DNA of 64,000 nucleotides from Vicia villosa (GCF_029867415.1 NC_081186.1:103514753-103578752); one strand, 5' to 3'. Counted from the stretch's first letter, positions 10,371 to 24,373 are shown. Translations and numbers: made by a program. The notes: generated by a model from the sequence alone, not told the origin.

Positions 10371-13300
10371 TGAATCAGAGGCTATGACCCACTGGATATG
10401 GTGAGCCTGATTCTTAAAGAAGGACGTTCAAAGATGGAAGTCGAAGTTCTTCAACAAAGCTGCAACTACATTTCAATGTTGCAAATTGGGTTCCAAAAAG
10501 ATCCTTGAAAACATTGCATATGCATTTGCATTCAAATCATTGCATAACAGGTTTCCAGACAACGAGCTTCTCATTTTCTGCCTCAAATCCCTAAAGCTTG
10601 ATACTTACAACTCCTTTGTGGCTTCGTCAGAATCTTCTTCTTAGAAGTAATCTGTAGTTCAGATACGAACGCTGGGTTTGGTTTCCTCTCTAGGGCACTT
10701 GGTCAGTCGATCGATAATTGCCAACCAGTCCGAGATAAGGTACAAGACTTGATTGATGCAAAGGCTATCATATTCACACCTGCAGGCCAGATTTGAAGTT
10801 CTCCTTCGACTCAATGGACCTTCTGAAGCAATAAGTCCATACGGAGAAAATCTCCTCAATGTTGGCAATTCGTAATTTCTCATGCATTTTCATGCGTAAT
10901 CTTTCTTGTTCTTGTTAATACTGTCTATATGCAATACTTGTTTGTTTTTGAACTATAATAACGATGCATTGGATGTGTTTGTCTTGTAAAAATCCATTCG
11001 CTCTCGCTCTAATATGTTCTTATTTGCTTGTGATACCAAGCTCTCTGTGATAAAGCATGATGACTCTGAAGGGAGAATGACGAACACATAATACCAATAA
11101 TCTCAAATGGTGTGCTTTCGAGTAAAACCCTGTTGATGATGTACAGGCATTGTTTCAAATTCCCAAACACTGGAGATATAAGGAAGTTAATCCCTTGTCA
11201 ACCCCTTTGAGCCTTGAAGTAGGAGTTTTCTCTTCTATACGAAAAAACCCTCATATTTAACCCAGGGGCAGGGTAGTGCTCAGTTAACTTGATCGAGCAT
11301 TCAACATTCATCAAGAGCACGTATCCAAGGATACAACAATGGTTATCCTTCAAAAGGTTGAGGAAAAGTCAAGACCACAATGGTCATCTCTCGCAATAGG
11401 AGGTTAAAATATGATGATACAACAATGACTATCCCTCGTCGACCAAGAAATGAGGCAGTCACAATCTTTCCAACAAATCGAAGACGTCTCAGGATCATAC
11501 GACTTGTTCCAAAAAAAAAGAGAACGAATCGAAAAAAGAAAAAAGAAAGCCCGCTAAGTCAATAACTTAAAAAAAAAAAGACTTAGGCAAAAGTTAGGGC
11601 ATCCCGCTGGACTTCAAACTCGGAATTCAAAAGAATTTGTCCAGACAAAAGTTAGGGAAACAAAAAAAAAATCCTCAACAAAAGGGAAAAGTCGTGGTCG
11701 TGTGATCAAACACCAAATACAAAAGGTAGAGTGACTGCTACGTCCAAGCACCTCATCGATTCTTCAATCGCCTCAAGCTCATCTTGAAGGATGAATGCTC
11801 GCATCGAGTTAACTGAACTTAGGTTGGAGAACATTACGAAGGGGGTGGGCACCAATAAAATTTTGAGCCTAAAAATCCTTTCTTCTAAAAAAACCGTGAA
11901 CCTGGCCACGTTACAACCTTTAAAAGTCCTAATTGAGGCAGGGTTAATTCGAAAGCATACTGTGAATGAGAATACGGTAAACTGACTCCTAGGAGTTATG
12001 CTAAAACGCTTGAGTTGGTATCACACCACCTTTCACAAAAAAATCGATGTTTTGACATCCTTTCAAAAAAAAATTCTTCTTCAAACTTCAAGACAAACAT
12101 GAACTTTGCATTAGATTTATATTTCTCATACTAAACATTCTTTGCATATGAACAAGTACTTGACACCAGGAAAACTTCCATCATGAGCTGCAGATGAAAA
12201 GTTTAACCCTCTCCAGGGACAAGTTGTCTTCGGAACTCCGTTGAGTTCGAGCATGAACATCTCAAATTATAATCACCCTCAGGGTCACAAAAACGGTTGA
12301 AATACCCCATGGACTAAGCGTTCAGATATTCGGGGCAATCAAGCCAAGATTCAAAGGATCTCTCAAAAGTGCTGAAATTACCAGGAGCCTTCACCCAAGC
12401 ACAACTAGAATTACCTCCAACCCTGATCAACCAGAGGCATGATTCCTAAGTTCATGATACAGGGGCATGTTGCTTATGATAGCACGAATATCAGAAAGTC
12501 CCCCGATAGATAAAGCTGCAGAGACGTCTCGTACGCCCGACTCAGTCAGTCAAAAGCTTGTATATACAAGGGGCATGACATATCTCATTCATCAGGGGCA
12601 ATCAAGTCAAGATTCCGAGAATCTCTCAAAGATGCAAAAAACAATCAGGGGCATGTATCCAAGTAAATCTTAGTCTATTTCCAATCAACATGGGGCATTG
12701 TCCTGGGCCAATGATTACGAGGGGCATGACGCCCATAGTGCACATCTCATAAAGTCCTCGCGAGGCGAATCTTTCCGAAGTCCCTACTAGCGGGGGCAAA
12801 TCTATGCAAGTCTAGTTTGACACCTTGATCAATACTCAGTGGTGTGTCCTAATCAATATAAATCCAGGAATGACAGATAATATAATACTGGGGGCAATGT
12901 TCAAGGCATCCATGCCTTCCCACAGCTCCGATTTCACAAGATCATATCCCCACCGAGTAATCATTAAGAAGATATCTTCGAACATACTCGTCCCGACAAA
13001 GACATGGCTCCCCACTAGAGTTTACATCTTCAACACCACCGGTTCTCCGACACTTTGCTCTTCTCCAACATGGCTTACTAATATCTTTATCTCCAGTCAG
13101 GGTACATCAAGTTACTGGTTATCCCCAAGCAAGAATCATAAATTCCCAGCTGAGCATCTTCAAAACAAGATCAGACATCAAAACCACAAAGGCATAGAGA
13201 TTTATTTTCTCAATAAAGACAACATAAATCATATTCACATATCGTATGGCATAAACACATTCATACATTGCATACATTACCTCATAATGAATTCATCCAT

Positions 13301-13419
13301 AACATACAAAGTTTCTCTTTTATTCTGAGGGACTCATTACATAATACATGCATCATGACATTGCATAACTATACCTATTGCAGGATACAGGCACAGACAA
13401 ATGAATGAAATCTCCAACT

Positions 13420-14140
13420 TTCCAAGATCTAATTCAGCTACTACGAATAGTACTGACACGGTCAACGCTCGATCTAATTCATTTACCACGAACGGTAATG
13501 ACACAGTCATTTTCAAAGATCTAATTCAGTTACTACGAACGGTACTGACACGGTCAACACTCAGAGATCTAATTCTATCATCACGAACGGTGTAGACACG
13601 ATCAATGACAAACTAAGTCTAATTCAGCTACTACGAACGGTACTGACACGACAAAAGATCTAATTCGGTTACTACGAACGGTGCCGACACGGTCAACTCC
13701 CAGAGATCTAATTCTATCATCACGAACGGTGTAGACACGATCACTGACCTTCCCAGTCTAATTCAGTTACTACGAACGGTGCTGACACGACAAGAGAATC
13801 TAATTCTATCATCACGAACGATGTAGACACGATTATCTCCCCAAGATCTAATTCGGTGACCACGAACGGTACTGACACGATCAACTCTCAGAGATCTAAT
13901 TCCATCATCACGAACGGTGTGGACACGATCAACTGCTTCTAAGTCTAATTCAGTTACTACGAACAGTGCTGACACGACCAACTCTCAGAGATCTAATTCC
14001 ATCATCACGAACGGTGTGGACACGATCAACTATTACCTAAAGTCTAATTCAGGCACTACGAACGGTGCTGACACGACCAACTCTCAAAGATCTAATTCAT
14101 CTACTACGAACGGTAATGACACGATCAACATTCAAATACT
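13420..14140 (+). repeat. Tandem array of about 15 units of about 47 bp
   Basis: Each unit holds TCTAATTC followed by CTACGAACGGT or CATCACGAACGGT and GACACG. Two unit subtypes alternate in places, suggesting higher-order repeats. It lies in the 3' non-coding part of the Ogre-type element. Confidence 0.9.
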
Positions 14141-14149
14141 CCTCAACAC

Positions 14150-14500
14150 AGGGTATCAGTCTAACGCACGACTCATTCCTTCAACCTAACGCACGGTTTT
14201 CCATAAATATGCTGATGCAAGCTAGACCCAGTCTAACGTACGACTCAACCTAGGTCTTTTCCTCAGAAACAGTCTAACGTACGACACGTTCTGACTCTTA
14301 AGTACATCAAGTCAGATGGCATCTTCAAGCCCATCTCCATCATACATCTTCTCGACACACCTGGATGGCATCTTTAAGCCCATCTCAGACAATTTTCTGT
14401 CAATATCTGGATGGCATCTTTAAGCCCACCTCCGACAACATCATGTCAATCCAATTAGTGGCATCTTTGAGCCCATTCAAACCATCTCCGACATAGGTCC
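14150..14500 (+). repeat. Two further short tandem arrays near the 3' LTR
   Basis: AGTCTAACGTACGAC-like boxes recur three to four times at 14157-14285. A 'ATGGCATCTTTAAGCCCA' box then recurs about every 58 bases at 14315-14480. Confidence 0.8.
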
Positions 14501-14610
14501 CTGCATCAGCAAGGCAAATTTTTGGGGCACTAAGTGTTCAATCATCTTCTACCTTCAGATCCCGATAGGCAAAGATGCCAATCTACCTCTTCAGGTTTAA
14601 GAAGATTGAA

Positions 14611-14620
14611 CAGGGGCAGC
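14611..14620 (+). other. Polypurine tract of the Ogre-type element
   Basis: CAGGGGCAGC directly precedes the TG of the 3' LTR, the position expected for the plus-strand primer. Confidence 0.65.
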
Positions 14621-17600
14621 TGTTGCACCCCAAAATTTGCCCTCATATGTTTGCAAAATGTCATTTTTATTTCAAATGACATAGTCCAGTTGATAAGAGT
14701 GTAAGGTTTGCAATTACAAGGTTCCGGGTTCGAATCCCACCGTCTCCATTATTTTGACTTTTTTTTCTCTTATTATTTTTCATATTAAATTTCCATAGTT
14801 TTTTTAGTTTTAGATTTTATCATTATCATTACTATAAACAAAAAAAAAACTTAGATGATTATTTCTTCAAATACTCGTTCGTTTTAATTTTAGGGATTAA
14901 TTTTTTATCATTACCTTTTATTAAGTAATTTTTTATAGTTATTAGTTTATTAAAAAAAAAAAAAAATTATGTCACGTGTTTGCTAGTTTTCATTATATTA
15001 GGAATTCATTTTTATTTTAAGTAGTTTTATAAGTTTCATTGCTATCATTATCATATTGTTAATAGTAAAAAAAATTATATTTTAGTCTTTCCAAAATTGA
15101 ACCAAATGTATCATGTTTGCAAATCGGTCTCCGTTCATAAACTTGCTCTCAAAGGACAAATCTCAATCAAATTCCTATAACTACACAAGATCTTCAATCT
15201 TAATTCCAAAAATCAATTACCTTCAATTAACATTAAACCAAAAAATCAATCAGAATTGAATTCAAGATATCATGTGTGGCTATAAAAAGAGAGAAATATC
15301 ACAGAAAAAAGAGAGAGGAAAAAACCCAAAAAGAAACATTCTCTGTCACGTACAAAGTTCACAAATTTTTCTAACCCTTATACAACTGCTTTTGACATAC
15401 CAACAACCACCCAAAAAAATCAATTCTAACACTAATCTCACCATCATATACAACCTTGTTCATCCTCAAAGCTATGTCCTTCAAAACAATTTCACTACAA
15501 CCATTCAAACTTTCTTAGCCACATACCAACACTCTCAAATCTAACACATAAACTAGTAAATTACACATAAACAAAAAACCAAATTCATAAACAAAACACA
15601 AACCTTCATCTTCTTTAACACACTAACCATAACAATATCTCTGTTTTTACAATAACATGAATGTCAAATTTCTTTTTGCAGGAAAATAGAAGAAAAAGGA
15701 TGAAGCCGTGGCCAATCAGAAGCTTGACGGAACAGCCGCACACCGACCTCCGCGCAACCACCGGAAGCTCCGCCTTCGGTGAACCAATTACACAAAAACA
15801 CACTCACGTACATACACGGTAAAGGAAAAAAAGAGGAGTGATAAAATGAAACGAGCACCATCGCATGAAGAACAACTCCGATTGACGGCAGTCCCGGCTG
15901 GATCGCACACCCACCTCCACCGCAAGCGCCGCTAAAGATCTCTCAGTCCTTTCATTCGGTGCCGACGCCGCTAGAACAACCACCGGTAACTCTTACATTT
16001 GAATCTTTAGATTGTTTGTTTTTGTGGAGTTTTGATTTGAGATTTTATATGAGAAAGATTCAGATTTGTTTTGTTATATTGTGTTTGGTTAAAAAATTTA
16101 GAATTTGTTTGATATTTTGTATAGAGAATGAATTTGAGAAGATAAGGTTTTGTTTGTGTGGTTCTGCAGCAGAGTAGAAAGAGAGAGGACTGATAGTCAT
16201 GTTACTGTCTCTCTCACGTGTGCCTATATGAAATATGGAACTGGTTATTTTCTAATTTTGTTTTTTTTCTGCCAATAAAACCGCCGCGTGTCAGCTTCAG
16301 ACTGGTCAAGATTTAAAACAATGAAGGGTGGGCGGCGGCCACCTTCATCAACTAGTTTTTTTTAGATTTTTATCTTCTTATGGATTAGGGTTGTTAATAG
16401 TGGCTATGAGCATTGTAATCTTTTAATATTCATACTCTCTATTTATTAACAAAAAGAAAATACAAAATATATATATCATATTTAGTTTATTTAATTTTAT
16501 TAAAATACTTTTTTCCTTAAGTAGATTAATTAGTTTTCATTATTATACAAAAAAAATACAAAAATATGTTTTTATTTTAAATTATTTTTTTTAATATACT
16601 AAAATACCAAAAATATTTGTCTCTTGTGTTAATTTTAGTTTATTTTGTTTGAATTTTCGACGAATACTTGTTCATATTTTTATCATATCTCATCTATTAT
16701 TTTCATGCGATATTACTAACATTTTTTTGTTGATTGCGAGATATTACACCTGAGGCTTTCAGATTACTATCATGGACATCTACTAGCTTTGTTTGATTTG
16801 TACATTCACCGTCTTATTCTCGCATTTTTACAAATTATGTAACTGTTCACGGTTGTAATAGTTTTAATTAGGATTTTTCCGCATCCCCATTTTTGGTTAT
16901 GTAATCCCCATCCCCGAAGCCATGTAATAGCGTAGGACCTTTACATTCCGCACCTTTACTTTTCTGCTTATATAACTGTTTAGATGTATGTTAATAGGAT
17001 TGTATGACAAGACTAATCAATCAAACGCTAGCTAACCTTAACTCAAGATAAATAAATAACCGAATCTAACACACTTGCACGCACTCACCTCTAGGGTACG
17101 CCCCTCTTGGTTGCCTTACAAACTAATAATGGTCGTGTCCCTCGAAATGTAGAGGTACCAATAGCAAATTGGCCCTCGATTAAAAATCATCAAAGATCAT
17201 GGTCCCTCGATGACCCTCAAAGTGTTGCCTACGAATACATGATCTGGTCCCTCGAATTGTTGCCTTCGATAAATGATGATAGTCCCTTCGGATTGCTAAG
17301 GTATCTCTACATGTTGCCTTCAACGACCTCCGATGACCCTTCGATGACCCGCACGTCCAATATAACAAGGACTACCTACTCCTATATAGTATGGATAGTC
17401 CTGGGAACTTTAAAATTTACAGAAAAAGACCAGTTAAATAGGGTAGTGCTCTTAAACTGCCTAGCTCAATAAAAATATCTTTTCAATACTATTTCAAAAA
17501 AAACTAAGGCTACGCATTTACGCTAAAGTCCTTATGCTCCTTTCAAAACAAACAAACAAACATGAGCTAAGCAAGTTAAGAGCCCGTAGATAACTACGGA

Positions 17601-17782
17601 TGAAAAGGGTGCTTACACCTTCCCTTTTCATAACTTACCCCCCGAGCCCATTTTCTTTCAAAAGAGGTCTTTTTCTGTACTTTTTACCTTTCCTAAAATT
17701 GGACAAAATAAAAGTCGGTGGCGACTCATGCTCATCGCAACATTGTTGCTTTAAAAAATAAAAGTCAGTTCACCGTGTTACA
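14621..17782 (+). repeat. 3' LTR of the Ogre-type element
   Basis: Matches 6091-9252 at a constant offset of 8530 bases. Its last base is followed by AGTAT, the right copy of the target-site duplication, and then by the continuing pol frame. Confidence 0.92.
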
Positions 17783-17787
17783 AGTAT

Positions 17788-20694
17788 CCCATGCCTGTAG
17801 CAGAAATGCTAGTAGACTCAGCCGCAGGTTTTGAGTATTTGAGCATGTTGGATGGATATTCGGGATACAATCAAATTTTTATAGCAGAAGATGATGTATC
17901 CAAGACAGCATTTCGTTGCCCAGGGGCAATAGGCACTTACGAATGGGTTGTGATGCCTTTTGGTTTGAAAAACGCTGGGGCAACTTATCAAAGAGCAATG
18001 AATTCTATATTTCATGACTTTATAGAAACATTCATGCAAGTGTATATAGATGACATTGTGGTAAAATCTACCTCGGGTATGAGTCATCTCGATCATCTGA
18101 GCCAATCATTCGAAAGAATGAGGAAATATGGTTTGAAGATGAACCCCCTTAAATGTGCTTTCTTTGTGCAGGCAGGTGATTTCTTGGGGTTCGTAGTCCA
18201 CAAAAAAGGGATAGAAATTAACCAGAACAAGACGAAAGCCATTAGGGAAACCAAGTCCCCATCCACGAAGAAAGAACTACAATCATTATTGGGTAAGATA
18301 AATTTCTTAAGGAGATTTATCTCTAACTTGAGTGGACGCACGCAAGCTTTCTCACCTCTACTTCGGCTTAAGCAAGGAAAATTCGAATGGCGTGTTGAAC
18401 ATCAAGAAGCTTTCGATCAGATAAAGCAATACTTGACTTGTCCACCAATTCTGTCTCCCCCAAATGGGAAGAAGCACATGCGCCTATACATTTCAGCATC
18501 AGATAAAACAATAGGCAGCATGCTTGCCCAGGAGGATGAGAATGGCATCGAGAGAGCCATTTATTACTTAAGTAGAGTACTCAATGATGCAGAGACTAGA
18601 TATACTGATATAGAAAAACTCTGCCTTTGTTTGTATTTCTCCTGTATCAAACTTAAGTATTATATAAAGCCAGTTGATGTTTACGTTTCATCTCATTGTG
18701 ATGTTATTAAACATATGTTATCTAAGCCAATACTACATAGTCGAATTGGCAAGTGGGATTTGGCCCTTACTGAATATTCATTAATATTTCAGCCTCTCAA
18801 GGCAATGAAAGGTCAGATTGTGTCAGACTTCATTGTCGACCATGCGGTGGTTGAGAATTATCAGCATTATGTGGACTTAAAACCTTGGAAGTTATACTTC
18901 GATGGTTCAACGTATAGAGAGGGTATTGGGGTTGGAATGTTGATAATTTCTTCTGATGGAATTCCAACAAAGCTCAAGTTTAAAATCGAAGGTCCATTGT
19001 GCTCCAACAATGAAGCTGAATACGAAGCATTAATTGCTGGACTTGAGGCTTTGTTAGAATTGGGGGCAACCAGAGTCGAAATTAAAGGAGACTCCGAATT
19101 GGTCATCAAACAATTGACAAAGGAGTACAAGTGTATCAAAGAGAATTTGATCATGTATTTTGTCATCGCAAATAGGCTACTCAAGAAATTCGAATATGTG
19201 GAATTAAAACACGTATCGAGGGTGAATAACCAGGAAGCAAACGACTTGGCACAATTAGCTTCAGGATATAAAGTATCAAAAGAAAAGTTGGAAGAATTGA
19301 TTGAAGTAAGAGGAAGAGCAATGTTTACTAAACTTTCGCCAAGTGATCTAGAGAACTCACAATTGGGTTATGCCAACAAAGAACAATTCGAAGTACTGAA
19401 TATAGACTCGTTGGCAGACACAGATTGGAGGAGTCCAATTATTAACTACCTAAAAAACCCTTCGACGGATACAGACATGAAAATCAAGTATAGAGCATTG
19501 TCATATTTTCTGATGGGAAATGAATTGTTCAAGAAAACTCCTGAAGGGGTATTGTTGAAATGTTTGGGTGAAGCAGAAGCATATTTGGCTCTGTCGAACG
19601 TACATAGTGGGGCATGTGGTGCACATCAAGCAGGGCACAAAATGAAATGGCTCTTGTTTCGTTATGGGATGTATTGGCCTTCGATGTTAAAAGATTGCAT
19701 AGAGTTTGCGAAAGGGTGCCAAGAGTGCCAAGAACATGCAGGTATCCAACACGCTCCAGCAAACGAATTAAGTACGATAGTAAAACCATGGCCTTTCAGG
19801 GGATGGACATTAGATTTGATTGGAGAAATTCACCCCAAGTCATCTAAAGGTCAAAGGTACATTTTGGTAGGAATAGACTATTTCACAAAATGGGTCGAAG
19901 CAATACCACTGGCAAATGTGGATCAAGAGGCTGTGATTGATTTTATTCAGAAACACATTATATATAGGTTTGGAATCCCAGAAAGTATAACAACTGATCA
20001 GGGATCAGTCTTTACTGGACGAAAAATGCAAGACTTTGCCATAGAAATAGGTTTCAAGTTATTTACTTCTACACCTTATTACGCTCAAGCAAATGGACAG
20101 GTTGAAGCAGCAAACAAAATAATAATTGGCCTTATTAAGAAACATGTGGGAAAGAAACCTAAGAACTGGCATAAGACTTTAGATCAAGCACTCTGGGCTT
20201 GTCGGACATCTCCAAAAGAAGCTACAAATACAACTCCTTTCCAGTTGACGTTTGGACATGATGCAGTACTCCCAATTGAGATATGTTTGCAATCGGTAAG
20301 AATACAAAGACAAGCAGACATTCCTCCCAACGTATACTGGGAGTTAATGATGAATGAGTTAGTAGATTTGGACGAAGACAGACTTCGAGCACTGGAAATG
20401 ATAAAAAGGCAAAAGGAAAGAGTGTCCAGAGCATATAATAAAAAGGTGAAAGGTAAAACTTTTGTTAATAATGACTTAGTTTGGAAAGTTATTTTACCTA
20501 TAGATCGAAAGAATCAGGCACTTGGTAAATGGTCCCCACATTGGGAAGGACCCTTTCGAATCTTGAAAGTATTCTCGAACAATGCTTACGAAATTGAAGA
20601 ATTAGCAGAAGATCGTAGGATCTTAAGAGTAAACGGGAAATATTTGAAGAGATATAAACCAAGTATGTACGAAGTAAGGATTGCAAAAACGTAG
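17788..20694 (+). pseudogene. Tat retrotransposon pol, C-terminal part: RT, two RNase H, integrase
   Basis: The 968-residue open frame carries RT motifs (MPFGLKNAGATYQ; catalytic YIDD near residue 87), then RNase H (about 230-330, degenerate: SASDKTIGSMLAQ). A second, better conserved RNase H follows (about 367-500: YFDGST, NEAEYEALIAGLE, GDSELVIKQL and a final NQEANDLA). Integrase comes next, with an HHCC finger (CQECQEH) and a DDE core: TLDLIG near 673, TTDQGS near 734, GQVEAAN near 770. The C-terminus (GPFRILKVFSNNAYEI) matches the usual integrase tail. No stops or shifts are seen across the whole frame, so the only break in pol is the nested element. This part alone cannot be translated as pol because its RT fingers lie 11.7 kb upstream. 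Confidence 0.9.
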
Positions 20695-20964
20695 ATACTC
20701 AGGGTACTACGAAAAGCCAAAATGGTCAGGCATGTGTCAAAACATATACGCTACGTTGATCAAAATGGCTTTGCGATCAGAATAAATTTTAAATGGAAGG
20801 AAAAGAGTCTAAGGAGACACCAAAAATATTTTTCATTTAAAAGCATAGAAGTACATGCATTACAAAGGATCCAAAGAACAGGATCCAAGATTACAAAAAA
20901 AAAAAAAAAGAAGAAGAAAAAAAGAAGGCATATAAATAAAAAAAAAACCTAAGGAAAAAACTAG
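20695..20964. other. Spacer between pol stop and the antisense genes
   Basis: About 270 bases between two converging genes: the pol stop at 20692-20694 and the antisense gene stop at 20965. It contains an A-rich run at 20895-20950. No coding signal is seen. Confidence 0.6.
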
Positions 20965-21276
20965 CTAGTTGATCCTTTGGTCCAAGCCTTCCAAGGACAG
21001 CACAGGCGAAGGTTCAGCTTCGAACATATCCCTGGCTCCAGAATCACGCATCCGCCTCACTACACCTTTCTTCAGGAAAATGTAACTGAGGAGTCTCCCG
21101 TAGGGAAGACAAGTCACACTCCCTCGACGGTCAACACCGATAGAGACAGCTTTAACAAGTCCTTTAAAGATCATTAAAGGAATGTTAATTTTCCTCCCTC
21201 GAAGACCACAGAGGATAAACTCCAAGTCTTCAACCATGATGTTGTTTTCATCGATCCGCCGAGGTTGGAAGTTCCC

Positions 21277-22541
21277 TGTTGAAGCGGTAGAGCGGCAAGC
21301 AACAAAAGTTTTGGAAGTATTCATCCGGGAATTATCGTGTCCACAGAGATCGGTGAGAAGAACTGCCGTTCAACTATCTCGCGTTCTAAGTTTCATGAAT
21401 TGGGTGCGGAAAGTAAATGCGGGAAAAGTAAATAAAAGCAGATAAACAATCTCAATAGTCTAAGAGAAATAGTTATGGAATTGCATTTCGTTCTACCCGT
21501 CGAATACTTAAATCTGAAGATCTATCGCTCGACACTCACAATACGCATCAACATCACCGGGCATCACTCGAGATGCCACATCGGTGCCCATGTCTGCAAC
21601 ACCGACGAAAGCTCAACCGTACTATTCACATCAGCGATTTCTCCACCGACACAAACAACACGGAGGCATTAAACTCGATACCCACTACGATTGTTAGTCC
21701 TAAATCCATGTCTACAACCCAGAAACTAACAGTTATCATTCCTAATCAAGATCTATGGTGTCCATGTCTGCAACAACACAAATCCAGAGCATTTAAGCAA
21801 AAAGATCAAGAACAACAACAATGATGATTTGTAAAGCGAATATATAAACGATCCCAAGATCCACAAATATACATACAATAAGAGTAGAAACATATATACA
21901 ACACCCACCATTGGAATGAAACAAAGGGAAGAGAGAAGATGAACCGGAAAGATCTCACCGGTACAATGAAATCGAGTCAGATCCATGATCAATCCACATG
22001 ACGTCGCACCCAATGGTGTTTCCTAAGCCTCTAAACTACCAAAAAAGGATCAGAGCTCAACTTGTCAAGAAGAGGTGATAAAAAACCTAAAAAATCTGTT
22101 ATTAACTATTTATACAAAACTGAGTTTCGCAGTGGGCGCGACGCGCCCTGTATAAATTTACCAAACCGCCCTAGCGCGCGACGCGCCCTAATCCGGCGCG
22201 ACGCGCCCTAACTTCTGCCAGCTTATGTTCTTCAAACTCAAAGAGGGCGCGACGCGCCCTACAGCGCGCGAAGAGCCCTGTACCAGAACAGCAGAATTAT
22301 TTCCTCTTTGCTCTCGCAGCCGTGTCTTCGACACTTTATTCCTCAAGGCTCCGAAAACGCAAGAATACCTACAAAAATACAACAAAACTATCAAACGGTA
22401 TAAAAGTATATGAAAATACAATTATTCGTAAAGTAAACGTAATTACACAAAAACAGGGGATTATTCAAACGGTATTAACAAAAAGTATTGATAAGTGCCA
22501 CTATTTACATACACAAAATAACTACAATTTGGCACTTAACA
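21277..22541 (-). repeat. 3' LTR (in element orientation) of the minus-strand element
   Basis: Lacks about 20 bases around 22148 that are present in the other LTR. It contains a set of GGCGCGACGCGCCC boxes at 22135-22275. Confidence 0.85.
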
Positions 22542-24352
22542 ACTCTCCCCAACTAGAATCTGTTTGTCCTCAAACAGGGCTAAACACTCAAATCGCAAAA
22601 GTAAAAATCCAAAGAATCAAGAATCAACAAAGTTTAGAAAAATGAAACAATTGTACGGTTCAAACAAAAACGTACGAACAAAGTAAACACTTACCACTAT
22701 CCTACAACGACAACATGAAAATGAAACGATTCCTAAGTACAAAAATGATACAAAACATTCTAAACAAAAACAAGCTCAATCACGAATCACATCTAGCAAA
22801 AACTCATCGGTAGATGAAAAACACAGAAAGGTGAGGACTTTGAACACTCATCCAACAATCTTGCAAACAATAGACAAAATTATGCGTTCATCTAAAAATA
22901 GTATTGAAAATGCAACGACACGAATCACAAGGGCTTTCAAGGTTGTAATGTGGCTCGGTTAACAAACAAGTGATAAGTCCTAAAGCTAATCGAAACAAAA
23001 ACTTGCCTAAACCTAAGGGAGTAATTACTTCCACAATGTTTCAAACAATACAATTTCAATCCAACTTTTCTCTTCATCACAAATTTCACACCAAACACAA
23101 AACTTATTAGCACACTCTTATTCAAAACACTTTTTGTTCTTTTCTTTTTCAAGCTTTTCTCTTTTTTTCTTTCTTTTTCTTTTCTTTCTTTCTCACTTTT
23201 TTTTTCTTTTTCTTTTTCTTTTCTTAACCTCACATCAATCACAACATAAAGAGGCAAACACCTTCTCCCCAACTTGAATTCAACCATAACATAAAGTGAA
23301 TACTCCCTACTTTCTAAGGCAAGGTAAAAATCCAACTAAACATCATAGTTAAGGTCAAGAAAACAAAGATAATCAAAATCCATCAAAAAGGGTGAACTAT
23401 GTCTCAAGTTCAAAAACAAAATGGACAATGACAAAAAGGCTCAAAGGGGGTACGAATGGTCACACCCTCATAAGGTAAAATGACATTTGGCTTATGGTAG
23501 TTGTGCTCAAAATCAAACAAGTGCCTTGATCACTTTCGTGCATTCACAAAATCGATACAGACGAAAGATTAAACATAATAATATCCAGTGAAAACAAGAA
23601 ATGTCGGTCACTCACATATATACACAATGGAAAGCCACCTCACATTTATGGTAAAAAGGGGAAACTAATTGTGATTCAAGTCATGAGCAAGTTATGCAAA
23701 AAGAATGAGTAATATGAAATTTGTACATTTGAAAAGTCTCAAAAACATGCTATGCTATAGAAAGCGATAAACGAGTACCTTGTTATGTACAAAGTCGAAC
23801 AATCATTACCGCACAACCGGCATGTTGAATCTATCACAATTGGAGAATTACCAAATGAGACTCCAAGTAATCGGGCCAAAATTTGAGTCTAAACACAAAC
23901 AAAAGAATTAAAAATAAATCGATAAAATACTATACTATAAAGCCTTGGTGTAAGTGGGAAAAAGGCGAGCCGAGTGACCCGTTAAAAAGAGGTCACAGGC
24001 CAAAAGCAACCCAGCGCGCGACGCACCCATGAGCGCGCGACGCGCGCTACACCAGAAAAACCAGACCAGTCTAAAAAGACAGATTTTCCAGTGAGCCACC
24101 ACTTAACACCTACACAACTCAATTACAGAAAAACAGAAAAATAAAACCGTTGGGGTGCCTCCCAACAAGCGCTCGTTTAACGTCGTTAGCTCGACGCCTT
24201 TATTGTTTCGCGAATGGTAAGAAACTTCCTCGCGGTACGCCAATGCTTTCGCCTCAAACGCAACCTAAAGAAAATGACCTGCCCAAACACTTAATCAAAA
24301 CTATACGAAACTTAAAACATAAAACCATCGCAATGCGATTAATCTCAACCAA
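22542..24352 (-). other. Non-coding interior of the minus-strand element
   Basis: No domain-bearing frame. A CT-rich run at 23130-23225 creates an artefactual Lys/Glu-rich frame on the minus strand. Two more GC-rich boxes (GCGCGCGACGC) occur at 24010-24050. Confidence 0.7.
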
Positions 24353-24370
24353 TCCCCGGCAACGGCGCCA
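24353..24370 (-). other. Primer-binding site for tRNA-Asp
   Basis: The minus strand reads TGGCGCCGTTGCCGGGGA, complementary to the 3' end of plant tRNA-Asp. This primer is typical of Athila-type and related gypsy elements. Confidence 0.85.
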
Positions 24371-24373
24371 TTT

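Larger units (their letters stand above)
9276..14610 (+). other. Non-coding interior of the Ogre-type element
   Basis: No long open frame and no recognisable retrotransposon domain. The left part resembles an Ogre 5' leader. The rest is scattered 'ggggca' words and tandem arrays. Small frames (for example 12825-13328) lack codon bias or domain similarity. Confidence 0.75.
6091..17782 (+). mobile_element. Ogre-type non-autonomous LTR retrotransposon (LARD-like), very young
   Basis: Two 3162-bp direct repeats (6091-9252 and 14621-17782) begin TGTTGCACCCC and end GTGTTACA. They are flanked by the 5-bp duplication AGTAT (6086-6090 and 17783-17787). A primer site for tRNA-Arg follows the 5' LTR and a purine-rich CAGGGGCAGC precedes the 3' LTR. 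The 5.4-kb interior (9253-14620) has no gag, protease, RT or integrase; it has three families of short tandem repeats. The LTR sequence, including a terminal part with GGTGGCGACTC, resembles Ogre elements of legumes. Mobilisation in trans by an autonomous Ogre is the likely mechanism (inference). It sits in the RT domain of the Tat element. Confidence 0.93.

Noticed and set aside
13420..14140. CRISPR-like array
   Set aside because: Units are contiguous direct repeats of about 47 bp without unique spacers, in a plant retrotransposon.
22937..23335. Lys/Glu-rich minus-strand frame
   Set aside because: Produced by a CT-rich low-complexity run in a non-coding retrotransposon interior.
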